A stretch of 64,000 nucleotides of DNA. Origin: Nitrospira_E sp052156535 (GTDB taxonomy: Bacteria > Nitrospirota > Nitrospiria > Nitrospirales > UBA8639). The notes under the pieces were generated by a model that did not search any database, had not been told where the DNA came from, and worked only from the letters and a program-made list of their open reading frames with translations. Below, in pieces: positions 1 through 7,684 of the stretch (within the stretch, counting starts at the first letter, position 1; each line of letters starts with the position of its first letter). The stretch covers positions 62,001 through 126,000 of the forward strand of contig NZ_JBQKUP010000034.1 of NCBI RefSeq assembly GCF_052156535.1, given 5' to 3'. Position numbers and translations under genes: made by a program.

Positions 1-385
1 AAAAACGAAAACCCGGTTGAGAATACTGTTTCTCACTGAAAAGCGCCCAATCGCTGGGGTGAATACATGGGAATGACGCCTCGGCAAAAGACGTAAGGGG
101 TAGCTCCTCTTTGTTATACATCGCAGAACAATATCGTTCCACGGCTTCTCCGAGAGCCTTAGCCAAGGCAATGGCCCTGTTTGTTGATGCCCCGCCCGCA
201 CTTGAAAAATTTCTTTGTTGGCACAAAGCAAGCGTGTTACAGGCTTTGGCCGCATAATGAAAAAACGCGGGTGCCCCCGGTTGGCGTGGAGCTTGAGAAA
301 CATCTCGGATAATCCCCACCGATCGGTCTACGAGATTTTCAACCAGGTAAGAAAGCTGTTCCAAGTCCGGGGTTGAAGGAATCAA
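1..385 (-). CDS. YcaO-type cyclodehydratase (TOMM D protein), 3' part beyond window
   Basis: Reading the minus strand from a TTG at 385 gives an open frame of 128 codons that runs off the left edge. Around residues 70-90 it has a Ser/Gly-rich stretch, then RAIALAKALGEAVERYCSA, the N-terminal signature of the YcaO fold; the ALGEAxER segment forms part of its ATP site. YcaO proteins use ATP to cyclise Cys, Ser or Thr of a precursor peptide into azolines. The TTG overlaps the TGA stop of the preceding E1-like gene by two bases, which indicates translational coupling. The catalytic C-terminal half is not visible, so a complete enzyme cannot be confirmed. No ATG lies near the start, so TTG is inferred. 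With the precursor and E1-like partner just upstream, a role as RiPP cyclodehydratase is well supported. Confidence 0.85.
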   Translation of the reverse strand, partial: MIPSTPDLEQLSYLVENLVDRSVGIIRDVSQAPRQPGAPAFFHYAAKACNTLALCQQRNFSSAGGASTNRAIALAKALGEAVERYCSAMYNKEELPLTSFAEASFPCIHPSDWALFSEKQYSQPGFRF

Positions 386-1449
386 GTGATCTTTCCTCCG
401 CGAGGGACGAAGTTTGATTTGTACGTGGTCGCAAAGGATCGAGTGGTCAGGGGGCTACAGACCGCACATCTTGGAACTTTCAACACTTTTCTTTTCATTA
501 TCTTGGATGTCAACAGATTGACCTCGATTTGATTACCAATACTCCGCAAAGGGAGGACATCGCTATACAGCTTCGTCAGTTCGAAAGCCGCAATGTCCCC
601 TAGGATTGAAGCCATGGAGGGATGAAAACCGACCACTTTTTGACCGTTTGACGTAATAATTTCTGATGCACGCTGAACTTCTGGATCATTCATGTGAGCA
701 TTCTGGCGTTGGCGCAGACATTCATAACAAGCCGTTTCACCCGGAACAACCAACGGCCCAACATACCCTATCAAATCCTGGAGGATCACCGGAAGAAAGT
801 GGCAGCGATTTTTGACACAGAACGCATTCCAATCCCGTATGCCCTGGTGAGTTCCCAAGTCAGAGGCAGCAATGATGCAATTTACAGACGCGGGCTCGAT
901 GTGGTCTTCCCATTCCCTCAACTCCATGGGTTCGCTGAGGTTGGGAGACCACCTGGCCTCCAACAAATTCCCTTCATCATCGAACAGGTCAGGATTGCGC
1001 ATGCAGGGGTCATCCACCACCTGAAAATTTTCTACCCCTACGTCGGTGAGGGAGGAAATGAGGCGTCGGGAAATACTGTTCACCCCAATGATGACGAGGT
1101 TCCGACTGTTCAATCGTGTGGTGACCTGATCAGTAGAAACCCCGAAATGCCAATAAAAAATATCTAACGAGCTTTCGGGAATATTGGGGGAGGGTTCAGT
1201 CACCTCGCTAGGCACCAGGAGGCGCCTAGCGAGCAACATGTCAATGAGATGCTCTACAGCCTGACGGTCATCAGGGCTGAACTGATTGAAGATCTCTTCA
1301 CGGGTGAGGCCCTTCTCATCAGCAAGGTTCAGGATATGCGCCACTATCTCTATGGCGCCATCGGGCACCTTGACCTCCGTACACCCTCGCTTAAGGAGGA
1401 TGCCATCCTTCAGCCTAATGATTTGGATCGATGATGCCTTCAACTTCAT
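382..1449 (-). CDS. E1-like/ThiF-type TOMM cyclodehydratase partner (C protein) with leader-binding domain
   Basis: This 355-residue protein has the layout of azol(in)e-RiPP C proteins. Residues 5-80 look like a winged-helix RiPP recognition element (RRE, PqqD-like) that would bind the leader peptide. Residues 115-300 resemble an E1/ThiF Rossmann fold with a degenerate glycine loop (IGVNSISRRL at 121-130), so it probably does not adenylate by itself. Two Cys pairs, C241/C244 (PGETACYECLRQR) and C328/C331 (CAVC), form the structural zinc site typical of the family. In known systems this protein presents the precursor to YcaO and boosts its activity. The ATG follows the precursor stop with no spacing (TAA-ATG), and its own stop overlaps the YcaO start, so precursor, C and D are one translational unit. 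No flavin dehydrogenase (B protein) is seen on this side. Confidence 0.85.
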   Translation of the reverse strand: MKLKASSIQIIRLKDGILLKRGCTEVKVPDGAIEIVAHILNLADEKGLTREEIFNQFSPDDRQAVEHLIDMLLARRLLVPSEVTEPSPNIPESSLDIFYWHFGVSTDQVTTRLNSRNLVIIGVNSISRRLISSLTDVGVENFQVVDDPCMRNPDLFDDEGNLLEARWSPNLSEPMELREWEDHIEPASVNCIIAASDLGTHQGIRDWNAFCVKNRCHFLPVILQDLIGYVGPLVVPGETACYECLRQRQNAHMNDPEVQRASEIITSNGQKVVGFHPSMASILGDIAAFELTKLYSDVLPLRSIGNQIEVNLLTSKIMKRKVLKVPRCAVCSPLTTRSFATTYKSNFVPRGGKIT

Positions 1450-1794
1450 TTATCCACACGTGCAACAGGCTTCGCAGGCATACTCGGCTTCAGCAGCAGC
1501 CCCGTGGGAGCCTAAATAGTTCATTCCTGTATGAAGCTCAAGCGCCTTAATGACACTTGCCATTTGGTCATGAGTTATTTTCATTGCTCCCTCTCTAGCG
1601 GGGGGCGTCCTTTCGCGAAACCCCGATAACCTCATCAAATCGCCTATTGTAATACCTTTGACAGCTTCCCAAGTCGTCGGATTGTGGAGGCCCGCAGTAT
1701 CACAGACGGCCTCTGAAACTATCCCAGGCCGGCCGCCTCCTTTATCCGTAAAAGCAAATGCCTCTCTCTTGTCTCTTGTCTCTACATCTGGCAT
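1450..1794 (-). CDS. Candidate azol(in)e RiPP precursor peptide with Cys-rich C-terminal tail
   Basis: A 114-residue peptide ending in YACEACCTCG. Four of its five cysteines (C107, C110, C111, C113) and a Thr sit in the last eight residues, after an AAAEAE stretch that could separate leader from core. C31 is the only other Cys. The start is supported by a strong ribosome binding site (GGGAGGTG, 4 bases before ATG at 1794). The stop abuts the start of the E1-like gene. Position, Cys/Thr-rich tail and neighbours are what a TOMM precursor shows. The leader is unusually long and I recognise no NHLP or Nif11 leader family in it. The core is short and has few heterocyclisable residues compared with streptolysin S-type precursors. 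An alternative is a metal-binding Cys-tailed protein, but the coupled modification genes argue against that. The modified product is not predictable from sequence. Confidence 0.7.
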   Translation of the reverse strand: MPDVETRDKREAFAFTDKGGGRPGIVSEAVCDTAGLHNPTTWEAVKGITIGDLMRLSGFRERTPPAREGAMKITHDQMASVIKALELHTGMNYLGSHGAAAEAEYACEACCTCG

Positions 1795-1974
1795 CTTACA
1801 CCTCCCTTATTGATTGAAGTTTGTGGCCCTTTAAGGCCTCCTGACGATAATTAATTAGTAACCAAAATTTTTCTAAAACTTGTGTGTCACAGAATGTCCA
1901 GGTTGGGGAATTTACCTTACCTAACCTCCTTCAATATTTTTTGTAGGTGTTTGCAACTCTTACTATCTTTGCAC

Positions 1975-4038
1975 TTACGGCAATCTAATAGTCAGCCAGC
2001 ACAGCACCCGGCTTTTGATGGTTTCCCCGAGTGGATTTTCTTTATGTTTGTCATTCAGGGCATTGAATGCTGAAACCGCTAATTCCGCCCTATTGTTCCA
2101 AAACCGATAGCCCCCGCGAAGGTTGAGTAGGATATAGCTGCCTACCCTTTCGTTCGGTGCAGGAAATCCGCCTGGGAAGGTTGAGAACGTCGTGAATAAC
2201 GGGCCAATGGGATAATCCGCTGACCCGACAAAATGAAACGCTGCCTCTCCGTTGAGGCCATTGTCCAAATCTGCCCGCAGGCCACCATTGACCTTCCATT
2301 GGGGGCCTCCTCGTCTGACTCTTCCTACAAGGCTTTGGCTGATGTCCTGGTAGGAGACATTGGCGAAGCCTGTCAGCCAGGGCATCATCAGAAACTCGGC
2401 TCCCCCCTCTACCCCTTGAATGGTGGCTTCCCCGGATGCATTGGCAAAGGTGAGGCTTGGTCCGACTCCGGTATTTTCCTGTCCGATCAAATCCTTCAGG
2501 TTATTGAGAAAGACGGCAGCTTGTGTTCTGAGTCGATGTTTGAAAAACCACCCCTGATAGGCCAACTCATACGAGGTGATTTTTTCCGGTTTGAGATTTT
2601 CCGATCCAGTCAAGGAACCTATTGTGGTGGAGGGGGGAACGAAGGGGGGAAACCCCGGGAAAGTGACGGCCGCTCGTGAGTCCGTATGCGTTTCAAAAAT
2701 CGTGGGAGCGCGGTAGGCTATCGCAGCGGTCAGACGAAAGGAATGGTTTTCAGATGGCTTGAAAATCAGAGAGCCCCGCGGGCTATAGGTCGGATTGATA
2801 TAGGTGTCCATATCAAAACGAAGCCCCGCCACCGCAGTAAGCATCGAAATGGGCTTCCATTCCTCTTGCACGTACAGCCCCAACCGATTTTCATGGTTAG
2901 AACCGGAGAGAAAGTTGCTGGTCGTGCTGTTATATCGATAGTTGAGGCCGTAGGTCAGCTCGCTGGTTGCCCCCATTCTCAGGCGGTGCTGACCCTCAAC
3001 GTTATAGCTATTCCAATTCAAGTTTTGCTTTGAACTACCGTTTTCTGGACTGAAGAAACTGATAAAGGGTGAAATGTTCGGCGAAAAGGCGTTTACGTCG
3101 CCTGGCTGCTGGAGGTTAGTCCAATATCCCCTGAGAAAATAGTTGGCTCCCTCATAGGCCGCATTGACATACCCTTGCTCAGGTTCCTGAGAGATCACGA
3201 CCGTATCAACAATTGGACCCTCATACTGACTCGAAGTCAAAAACCCCCCGGATAGTTTCACGGCGGTATCATCTGGAAGCGCATAGGTCGTGGCAATGTT
3301 GAATTTGTTTGACCCGAAGGCTTTCTTGTCGCGGTCATCCCATTCATTGGTCTGATCATAGCCATAGGAGATGCGATAGGAGAGATCTTCAAACCGTCCT
3401 CCATATATGGCTGAAAGCATGACGGTGGAAAATTCTCCCCCACCAGCTTGAACCGTGAGCCCCTTCATTTCTTCCGCGCTCTTCGTAATAATATTGATGA
3501 CGCCATCATACGCATTGAATCCATAGATCGCCGAAGCGGGGCCTTTGAGTACTTCGATTTGCTTGATTTCCGGCAAGGTAATTGGAATTGCTTTCCACAG
3601 CATTTCCCCCTGGGGATCCAGGTAGATCGAACGCCCATCCACCAACACCAAGAGTTTGTTGGCTCTGGATTGATTGTCCCCCCTCATGCTGACGTTGAAA
3701 TCGGCACCGGTCATTTGGATGACTTCCAGACCGGGTATACGCCGGAGGACGGTGGGCAGATCCGTTGCTCCGGATTGGCGGATGTCTGCATCGGTAATGA
3801 CATAGACATTGGAGGGAGCCTCTGAAATTGGCTGCTCATGCGCAGCGGCAATACTGACGTTTTCTTCTTTGAGGAATTCTAAATCTTCTTTGATGAGGGC
3901 CAGATCAATGGCTGCCGGAGTCGTTTGGTTCTGTTCTTCTGAACCTGCATAGAGGTTCGTATTGGCAAAGAGGCAGAGGGTGCCGCCTATGAGCCCGGAG
4001 AATAAGAAGTGAATAAAACGCTTTTCCATTGGACTCAT
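1975..4038 (-). CDS. TonB-dependent outer-membrane receptor
   Basis: A 687-residue protein with an N-terminal signal peptide (basic start, hydrophobic stretch up to about residue 30, then NLYAGSEE). A plug domain follows at about 70-185 with the usual elements: SNVYVITDADIRQSGATDLP, RRIPGLEV, LVDGRSIY, EVLKGPASAIYGFNAYDGVINI. The rest is a long beta-barrel with many aromatic girdles. Proteins of this type take up iron chelates, cobalamin or peptides using TonB energy; the substrate cannot be read from sequence. A conserved linker before the plug (AAAHEQPISEAP) recurs in the remnant at 5201-5491. The last residues are TIRLP rather than the usual terminal aromatic. It lies between a methyltransferase and the RiPP precursor on the same strand, so uptake of the peptide or a metal complex of it is possible but unproven. 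Two start codons (4038, 4029) are possible; neither has a strong ribosome site. Confidence 0.9.
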   Translation of the reverse strand: MSPMEKRFIHFLFSGLIGGTLCLFANTNLYAGSEEQNQTTPAAIDLALIKEDLEFLKEENVSIAAAHEQPISEAPSNVYVITDADIRQSGATDLPTVLRRIPGLEVIQMTGADFNVSMRGDNQSRANKLLVLVDGRSIYLDPQGEMLWKAIPITLPEIKQIEVLKGPASAIYGFNAYDGVINIITKSAEEMKGLTVQAGGGEFSTVMLSAIYGGRFEDLSYRISYGYDQTNEWDDRDKKAFGSNKFNIATTYALPDDTAVKLSGGFLTSSQYEGPIVDTVVISQEPEQGYVNAAYEGANYFLRGYWTNLQQPGDVNAFSPNISPFISFFSPENGSSKQNLNWNSYNVEGQHRLRMGATSELTYGLNYRYNSTTSNFLSGSNHENRLGLYVQEEWKPISMLTAVAGLRFDMDTYINPTYSPRGSLIFKPSENHSFRLTAAIAYRAPTIFETHTDSRAAVTFPGFPPFVPPSTTIGSLTGSENLKPEKITSYELAYQGWFFKHRLRTQAAVFLNNLKDLIGQENTGVGPSLTFANASGEATIQGVEGGAEFLMMPWLTGFANVSYQDISQSLVGRVRRGGPQWKVNGGLRADLDNGLNGEAAFHFVGSADYPIGPLFTTFSTFPGGFPAPNERVGSYILLNLRGGYRFWNNRAELAVSAFNALNDKHKENPLGETIKSRVLCWLTIRLP

Positions 4039-4128
4039 TCGTTCTTGTTAGCTTTCACCTGGTTCTACGTCACCCAGCTGCTTCTTTAATATGGCCCGCA
4101 GGGTGCGCCCCTTGCTTTCATAGAAGAT

Positions 4129-4140
4129 AGGAGGCCTCCT
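4129..4140. promoter_or_regulatory. Perfect 12-bp palindrome upstream of the TonB receptor gene
   Basis: AGGAGGCCTCCT is self-complementary and lies in the 159-base gap between the methyltransferase stop and the receptor start. It could be an operator half-site pair or chance. There is no loop and no T-run, so it is not a terminator. Function unknown. Confidence 0.3.
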
Positions 4141-4197
4141 TTATATGGTTCCCGTATCCTGATTTTCCCATTTTTATCAATCTGGTTACCCCCGTCC

Positions 4198-5136
4198 TCA
4201 TGGCCTAGTCCCCATAATATAAAATCCGGTTGCCGCCCCAAAAAATTTCCCAGCCGTATTATCCTTTGCCAGTTCTTGCATTAAGGTTTCTGCCTTTCGG
4301 CCAGAAAGTTTGCCCGCCTTCACGGCAAGGGCCACAGTCGGCCCGATTCTCCAGGCTAGGTTGGCCAGGGCCAAGTCGGAAAATACATAGGTTCCTGCCC
4401 CCACGGCGATGCCCTCGAATCCGGCTTCTTTAAAGATCACCGGAAGGGCATGTCCCATTCCCGGATGCCGAATACCGTTTTGAAGGAGTCTGCGGAGCAT
4501 GGTGCTGCGCCTGGCACTGCCGGTGGTGATGACCAGAGTGTCCCAGTCGGCTTCCAGCGAAAGGATTGTTCCGCGGGATTTGAGGACGCGAAACATCTCA
4601 CGTGCTGCCTTTCGAGGGTTGGGAAGATGCATGAGCACACGGCTGGCCCAGCATCCGTCAAAAGTGCGATCGGGAAACTCAAGTTGCTGCGCGTCCCCCA
4701 GCCCAGATTCCACATTGATGGGCAGTTCTTTGGCCCGTTTCCTGGCTTCGTTGAGCTGGTGGCGACTGGCATCGATCCAGATGCCTTGGCCTTTCTCCCC
4801 GACCGTCTCTCCTAACGCGAAGGCGTCATGGCCGATTCCGCATCCCACGTCTAAGAGCCGAGCCCCTTTTTTGGGACTGAACATCTGTATGAGTGCTTGC
4901 TGGTTGGCCCAATATTGTGGATTGCCGGTTGTCTGATCAAGAAACCAAATCAAGCTTTGGGGATCGTCTGCTCCATCGACAGAGGAAAACTCGCTGAGTA
5001 ATTTTCTTTGCTCTCCTGTTCTTTGTCGTAAAGACGTGGTTGCGCCAAACTTTCTTAACTTTCCGTGGCCATTGAGTAGGCTTTCCTGAACCGATTTCTT
5101 GCCAATCGTTCCCATTACAGTAAACATTCGCTTCAC
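4198..5136 (-). CDS. Class I SAM-dependent methyltransferase
   Basis: A 312-residue protein with the Rossmann methyltransferase signature. Motif I is LDVGCGIGHDAF (residues 95-106). It is followed by an acidic post-I segment (WIDASRHQLNEAR), motif II with ALWAS-like FDGCWASRVLMHLPNP, and FRVLKSRGTILSLEAD. This is the UbiE/Methyltransf_11 pattern for small-molecule or peptide substrates. About 90 N-terminal residues before the fold are not recognised. It is the first gene of the minus-strand run that continues into the TonB receptor and the RiPP genes, 159 bases from the next gene. It could modify the RiPP, or it could be unrelated. Starts at residues 1, 4 and 8 are all possible. The substrate cannot be inferred. 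Confidence 0.8.
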   Translation of the reverse strand: MKRMFTVMGTIGKKSVQESLLNGHGKLRKFGATTSLRQRTGEQRKLLSEFSSVDGADDPQSLIWFLDQTTGNPQYWANQQALIQMFSPKKGARLLDVGCGIGHDAFALGETVGEKGQGIWIDASRHQLNEARKRAKELPINVESGLGDAQQLEFPDRTFDGCWASRVLMHLPNPRKAAREMFRVLKSRGTILSLEADWDTLVITTGSARRSTMLRRLLQNGIRHPGMGHALPVIFKEAGFEGIAVGAGTYVFSDLALANLAWRIGPTVALAVKAGKLSGRKAETLMQELAKDNTAGKFFGAATGFYIMGTRP

Positions 5137-5200
5137 CGGAGAGGATTTCTAAGGACTAACTACCTGCATTCTCTGTCTCTCTTTTTTAAACCCTTCTTAA

Positions 5201-5491
5201 TCATGAATATTTTGATAAGGCTAGACTACATTGTTTTCGCTTAAAGATTTCGAAGGAACGGAAAGGGTCACGACTCCCTCTTGTCTTTGGAAGTTCTGGC
5301 GACCGACAGGTTACGGTTCGTTTTTGACTGAAGCTGTCGTGAAAAATGGATGGTGGAGGGACTCTCGAAATGGGCTGTTCGTGGACTATGTCGATGCTCA
5401 TCGATTCTGCCTGAATGAATGTCATTTTCTCCTTCACCTCCTTGAGATCGGCATACATCATTGAAGAGCGATCGATAGGAACCGACGCCAT
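5201..5491 (-). pseudogene. Remnant of a second TonB-dependent receptor (N-terminal fragment)
   Basis: The first ~50 codons align by eye with the pre-plug region of the intact receptor at 1975-4038. YADLKEVKEKMTFIQAESMS then IDIVHEQPIS here corresponds to IDLALIKEDLEFLKEENVS then IAAAHEQPIS there. After HEQPISRVPP the similarity fades, and the rest reads as unrelated sequence. No signal peptide precedes it, and no plug or barrel follows. This looks like the decayed 5' end of a paralogous receptor gene in the same orientation, left after deletion and frameshift. A small secreted protein carrying the same linker is a less likely reading. Confidence 0.6.
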
Positions 5492-5670
5492 TTCCGCTCA
5501 GGTCAAATCATAGTTGAGGGTGTCCTTTGCCAAGATCATGAAAAAATCCGCAGTTACCTAGAACCACAAGGAGGGTCCACTCCGGCTGCACATTCGGTAA
5601 CCTCCAAGGGAAACATCCGACAGAAGATATCGGGCTTGATGAACATGACCTTCTCACCAAGGATTCCTGC

Positions 5671-5796
5671 CTAATTTTCGAGTAGTTGCAAAAGTAAGTC
5701 CTCGACTTGTTTAAAAATTGCTTCAGTCTCCTTAAGGATCACGGTGAGATTGAAAGCATTGAAAAAATATTTAAATTTGAAATTTTCTTCACTCAT
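5671..5796 (-). CDS. Small unassigned ORF, possibly interrupted
   Basis: An ATG at 5796 opens a 41-codon frame (MSEENFKFKYFFNAFNLTVI, then a Glu/Leu-rich helical stretch ending QLLEN) that stops at a TAG. Beyond this TAG the same frame stays open for a further 38 codons and ends in TECAAGVDPPCGSR before a TAA near 5557. A frame continuing past one in-frame stop suggests a recently broken gene of about 80 codons, or two small ORFs (a second ATG lies within the extension). No family recognised. The 33-bp palindrome at 5835-5867 lies just upstream. Ribosome binding site weak. Confidence 0.3.
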   Translation of the reverse strand: MSEENFKFKYFFNAFNLTVILKETEAIFKQVEDLLLQLLEN

Positions 5797-5834
5797 TTTG
5801 ATTTTCCGGTTTTTAAAGGAAAAAATAAGTTCGT

Positions 5835-5867
5835 ATCCAATTAGATACCATGCGTATCTTTTTGGAT
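5835..5867. promoter_or_regulatory. 33-bp imperfect palindrome, candidate operator
   Basis: ATCCAATTAGATAC, then five bases, then GTATCTTTTTGGAT. The 14-base arms match at 12 positions and the inner GATAC/GTATC and outer ATCCAA/TTGGAT blocks are perfect. It lies 38 bases upstream of the small frame starting at 5796, on AT-rich DNA. No T-run follows, so it fits a dimeric regulator site better than a terminator. Which protein binds it is unknown. Confidence 0.4.
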
Positions 5868-6886
5868 AACAAAAGGTTGTGGGAATCGTTGTTGTAGATG
5901 CTCAGACCAGACGAATGGAAATGCGCTACACGGTGCGCGGAGGGAAAGAACCCTTAAATCTGACGGGAAACTGGAAGGACAAAATCAATGGTGAAAGACA
6001 GGTCAATACGAAGGTTGAATTCGGAAGTGATCCCGAAAATGAACGGAAGAATGTTCCCTGCTCGGGCGGAGATTGAAAAATGATTAATCAATCAGAAACA
6101 GCGGCAGAGGTTTGTGGATAAATCATTAACATTCATTAGTCAAAAAGGAAAGGTGCCGTCTGCCCTGTCATCATCAACCTACCCTGTAAGAATACTCATC
6201 CCGTCGTTCCGAACCGGATTGGGAAAACCCCCTGGCGGATTCTTCTCTGCCATACTCCTCGGTACGCAGTCCGCTTCACCATTCCCCCGCGCCGCTTCTG
6301 TTGTACCGGCTGAGAATCTTCTTTTGTGCTGCCTCCCTTCTCTGTAGGATGTTCCTACTGTTCGTGTGAGGCCTCCAAAGTCTACTCCGACTGAGTGTGC
6401 TGGGTGACGTGGTTAACAACTCTCTTCGATAGATCTCTCCCGTTTGCAAATGATTGAAAGTGGTAATCGGCGCCATTGTATGCCCACCCTTTCCATATTT
6501 CAAGGGCTTTTCTTTTTTAAAAAAAGGCAATTTCCTTCGGAAAACTGGTTAAATAGGTCTATGGAAACCAACAAAAGTTGGGCAGGACGGGGCAGGTGGT
6601 AAAAGAGGATTAAGGGGGAATCTGCCAGTCCCCGGATTTCTTGGCATTTCCGATATCCTTCATTCGAACTCTATCCTGACCATTTCCAGTTGGGTTTCAG
6701 CCCTTCGATTACAACTTGCAGGCCTGGGAACAACACGCCGCGAAAAAAGAGGGGAAGCAGTTAGGACAAAGGGCACGTCCAATGATAAGGAGGTCGGACT
6801 AAGTCTTTTCCTCTGCTTCTTCTTTACAAAAACGGAGGAGACTTTAAGAATCAATCATTTTCGGAATCAATCCTTTCTTCTATTTT
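5868..6886. other. Gene-free stretch
   Basis: About 1 kb with no frame that resembles a protein family, no tRNA and no clear repeat. Short frames at 5879-6076 and 6114-6347 have no good ribosome site and no recognisable content. With the receptor remnant next door, this looks like a decayed region downstream of the dehydrogenase gene. Confidence 0.5.
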
Positions 6887-7621
6887 TCATACTCCCCAGC
6901 CGCCGCTCACGTGGAGGTTGGCTCCCGTCACATAGCGAGCCTCGTCAGATAGGAAATAACGAACGGCTTGAACGATATCTTCGATTTCCCCGATATAACC
7001 GGCCGGAATTTTTTTTGCTATCCCGTCCAGTTCTCCAGGCGGCGCGCTCCCGGAATCGATAAATCCCGGTGAAATCGCATTCACGGTAATGCCATCCGGG
7101 GCCAACATTTTCGCCAGGGTCCTGGTAAGAATGAGCACGCCGGCTTTAGCTATATAATGGGCGGTCACATGCGGTTGGGCTTCCATTTTGTCCGCGTTGG
7201 CCATGCTGAACGAAATAATGCGGCCAGATTTTCTGGCTTTCATCCCCGGCGCCACGGCCTTCGCGAGGTAAAAAATCGGATGGAGATTATTTGTGAACAT
7301 GTCCGACCATCCCTCAACAGTTTCCTCAAACAGTGAGATGCGATGGTAAGGCCCGGCCCCGTTAATCAGCGTATCAATCTTGCCCCAGGCACCTTCCACC
7401 TGCTGAACAAGCTGTGTTGCCGCGACAGGGTCGGAGACATCACATTGAATGGCCAACGCCTTTCCACCCCGTTCCTCGATGCCACGTTTGACTGCCTCAG
7501 CTTCCTGCTGACTGGTACGATAGCAAAGAGCCACCCACCAACCCTTGTCCGCCAAGTCCAGCGCGATACCCCGTCCAATTCCTCTGGCCCCGCCGGTGAT
7601 CAACGCCACACGGTCAATCAT
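6887..7621 (-). CDS. Short-chain dehydrogenase/reductase (SDR)
   Basis: A 244-residue classical SDR, the usual length. It has the cofactor motif TGGARGIG (9-16), INGAG (87-90 region), an Asn at 111, and the active-site pair Y156 and K159 (HYIAKAG) with a Ser about 18 residues earlier in SFSMAN. The C-terminal NAISPGFIDSG and VTGANLHVSGGWG motifs are typical of FabG-like NAD(P)H-dependent ketoreductases. Pteridine reductases of the FolM type are another close match. The substrate is not determinable. It is the last gene of the minus-strand run starting at 13.8 kb, 63 bases after the TIGR04282-type gene, and may be part of the same pathway as the glycosyltransferase pair. Confidence 0.85.
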   Translation of the reverse strand: MIDRVALITGGARGIGRGIALDLADKGWWVALCYRTSQQEAEAVKRGIEERGGKALAIQCDVSDPVAATQLVQQVEGAWGKIDTLINGAGPYHRISLFEETVEGWSDMFTNNLHPIFYLAKAVAPGMKARKSGRIISFSMANADKMEAQPHVTAHYIAKAGVLILTRTLAKMLAPDGITVNAISPGFIDSGSAPPGELDGIAKKIPAGYIGEIEDIVQAVRYFLSDEARYVTGANLHVSGGWGV

Positions 7622-7684
7622 TTCTCATCTCTCCTGTGATAGTCGTGCAGACACTCCCGTCATTCAAAAAGAATGATTATTCCC

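Noticed and set aside
694..1519. Plus-strand open frames of 60-157 codons over the E1-like and precursor genes
   Set aside because: They lie antisense to genes with clear domain motifs and coupling, and they have no ribosome site or family resemblance.
4038..4197. Possible cobalamin riboswitch upstream of the TonB receptor
   Set aside because: No B12-box-like conserved blocks or plausible multi-helix layout were found in the 159-base gap.
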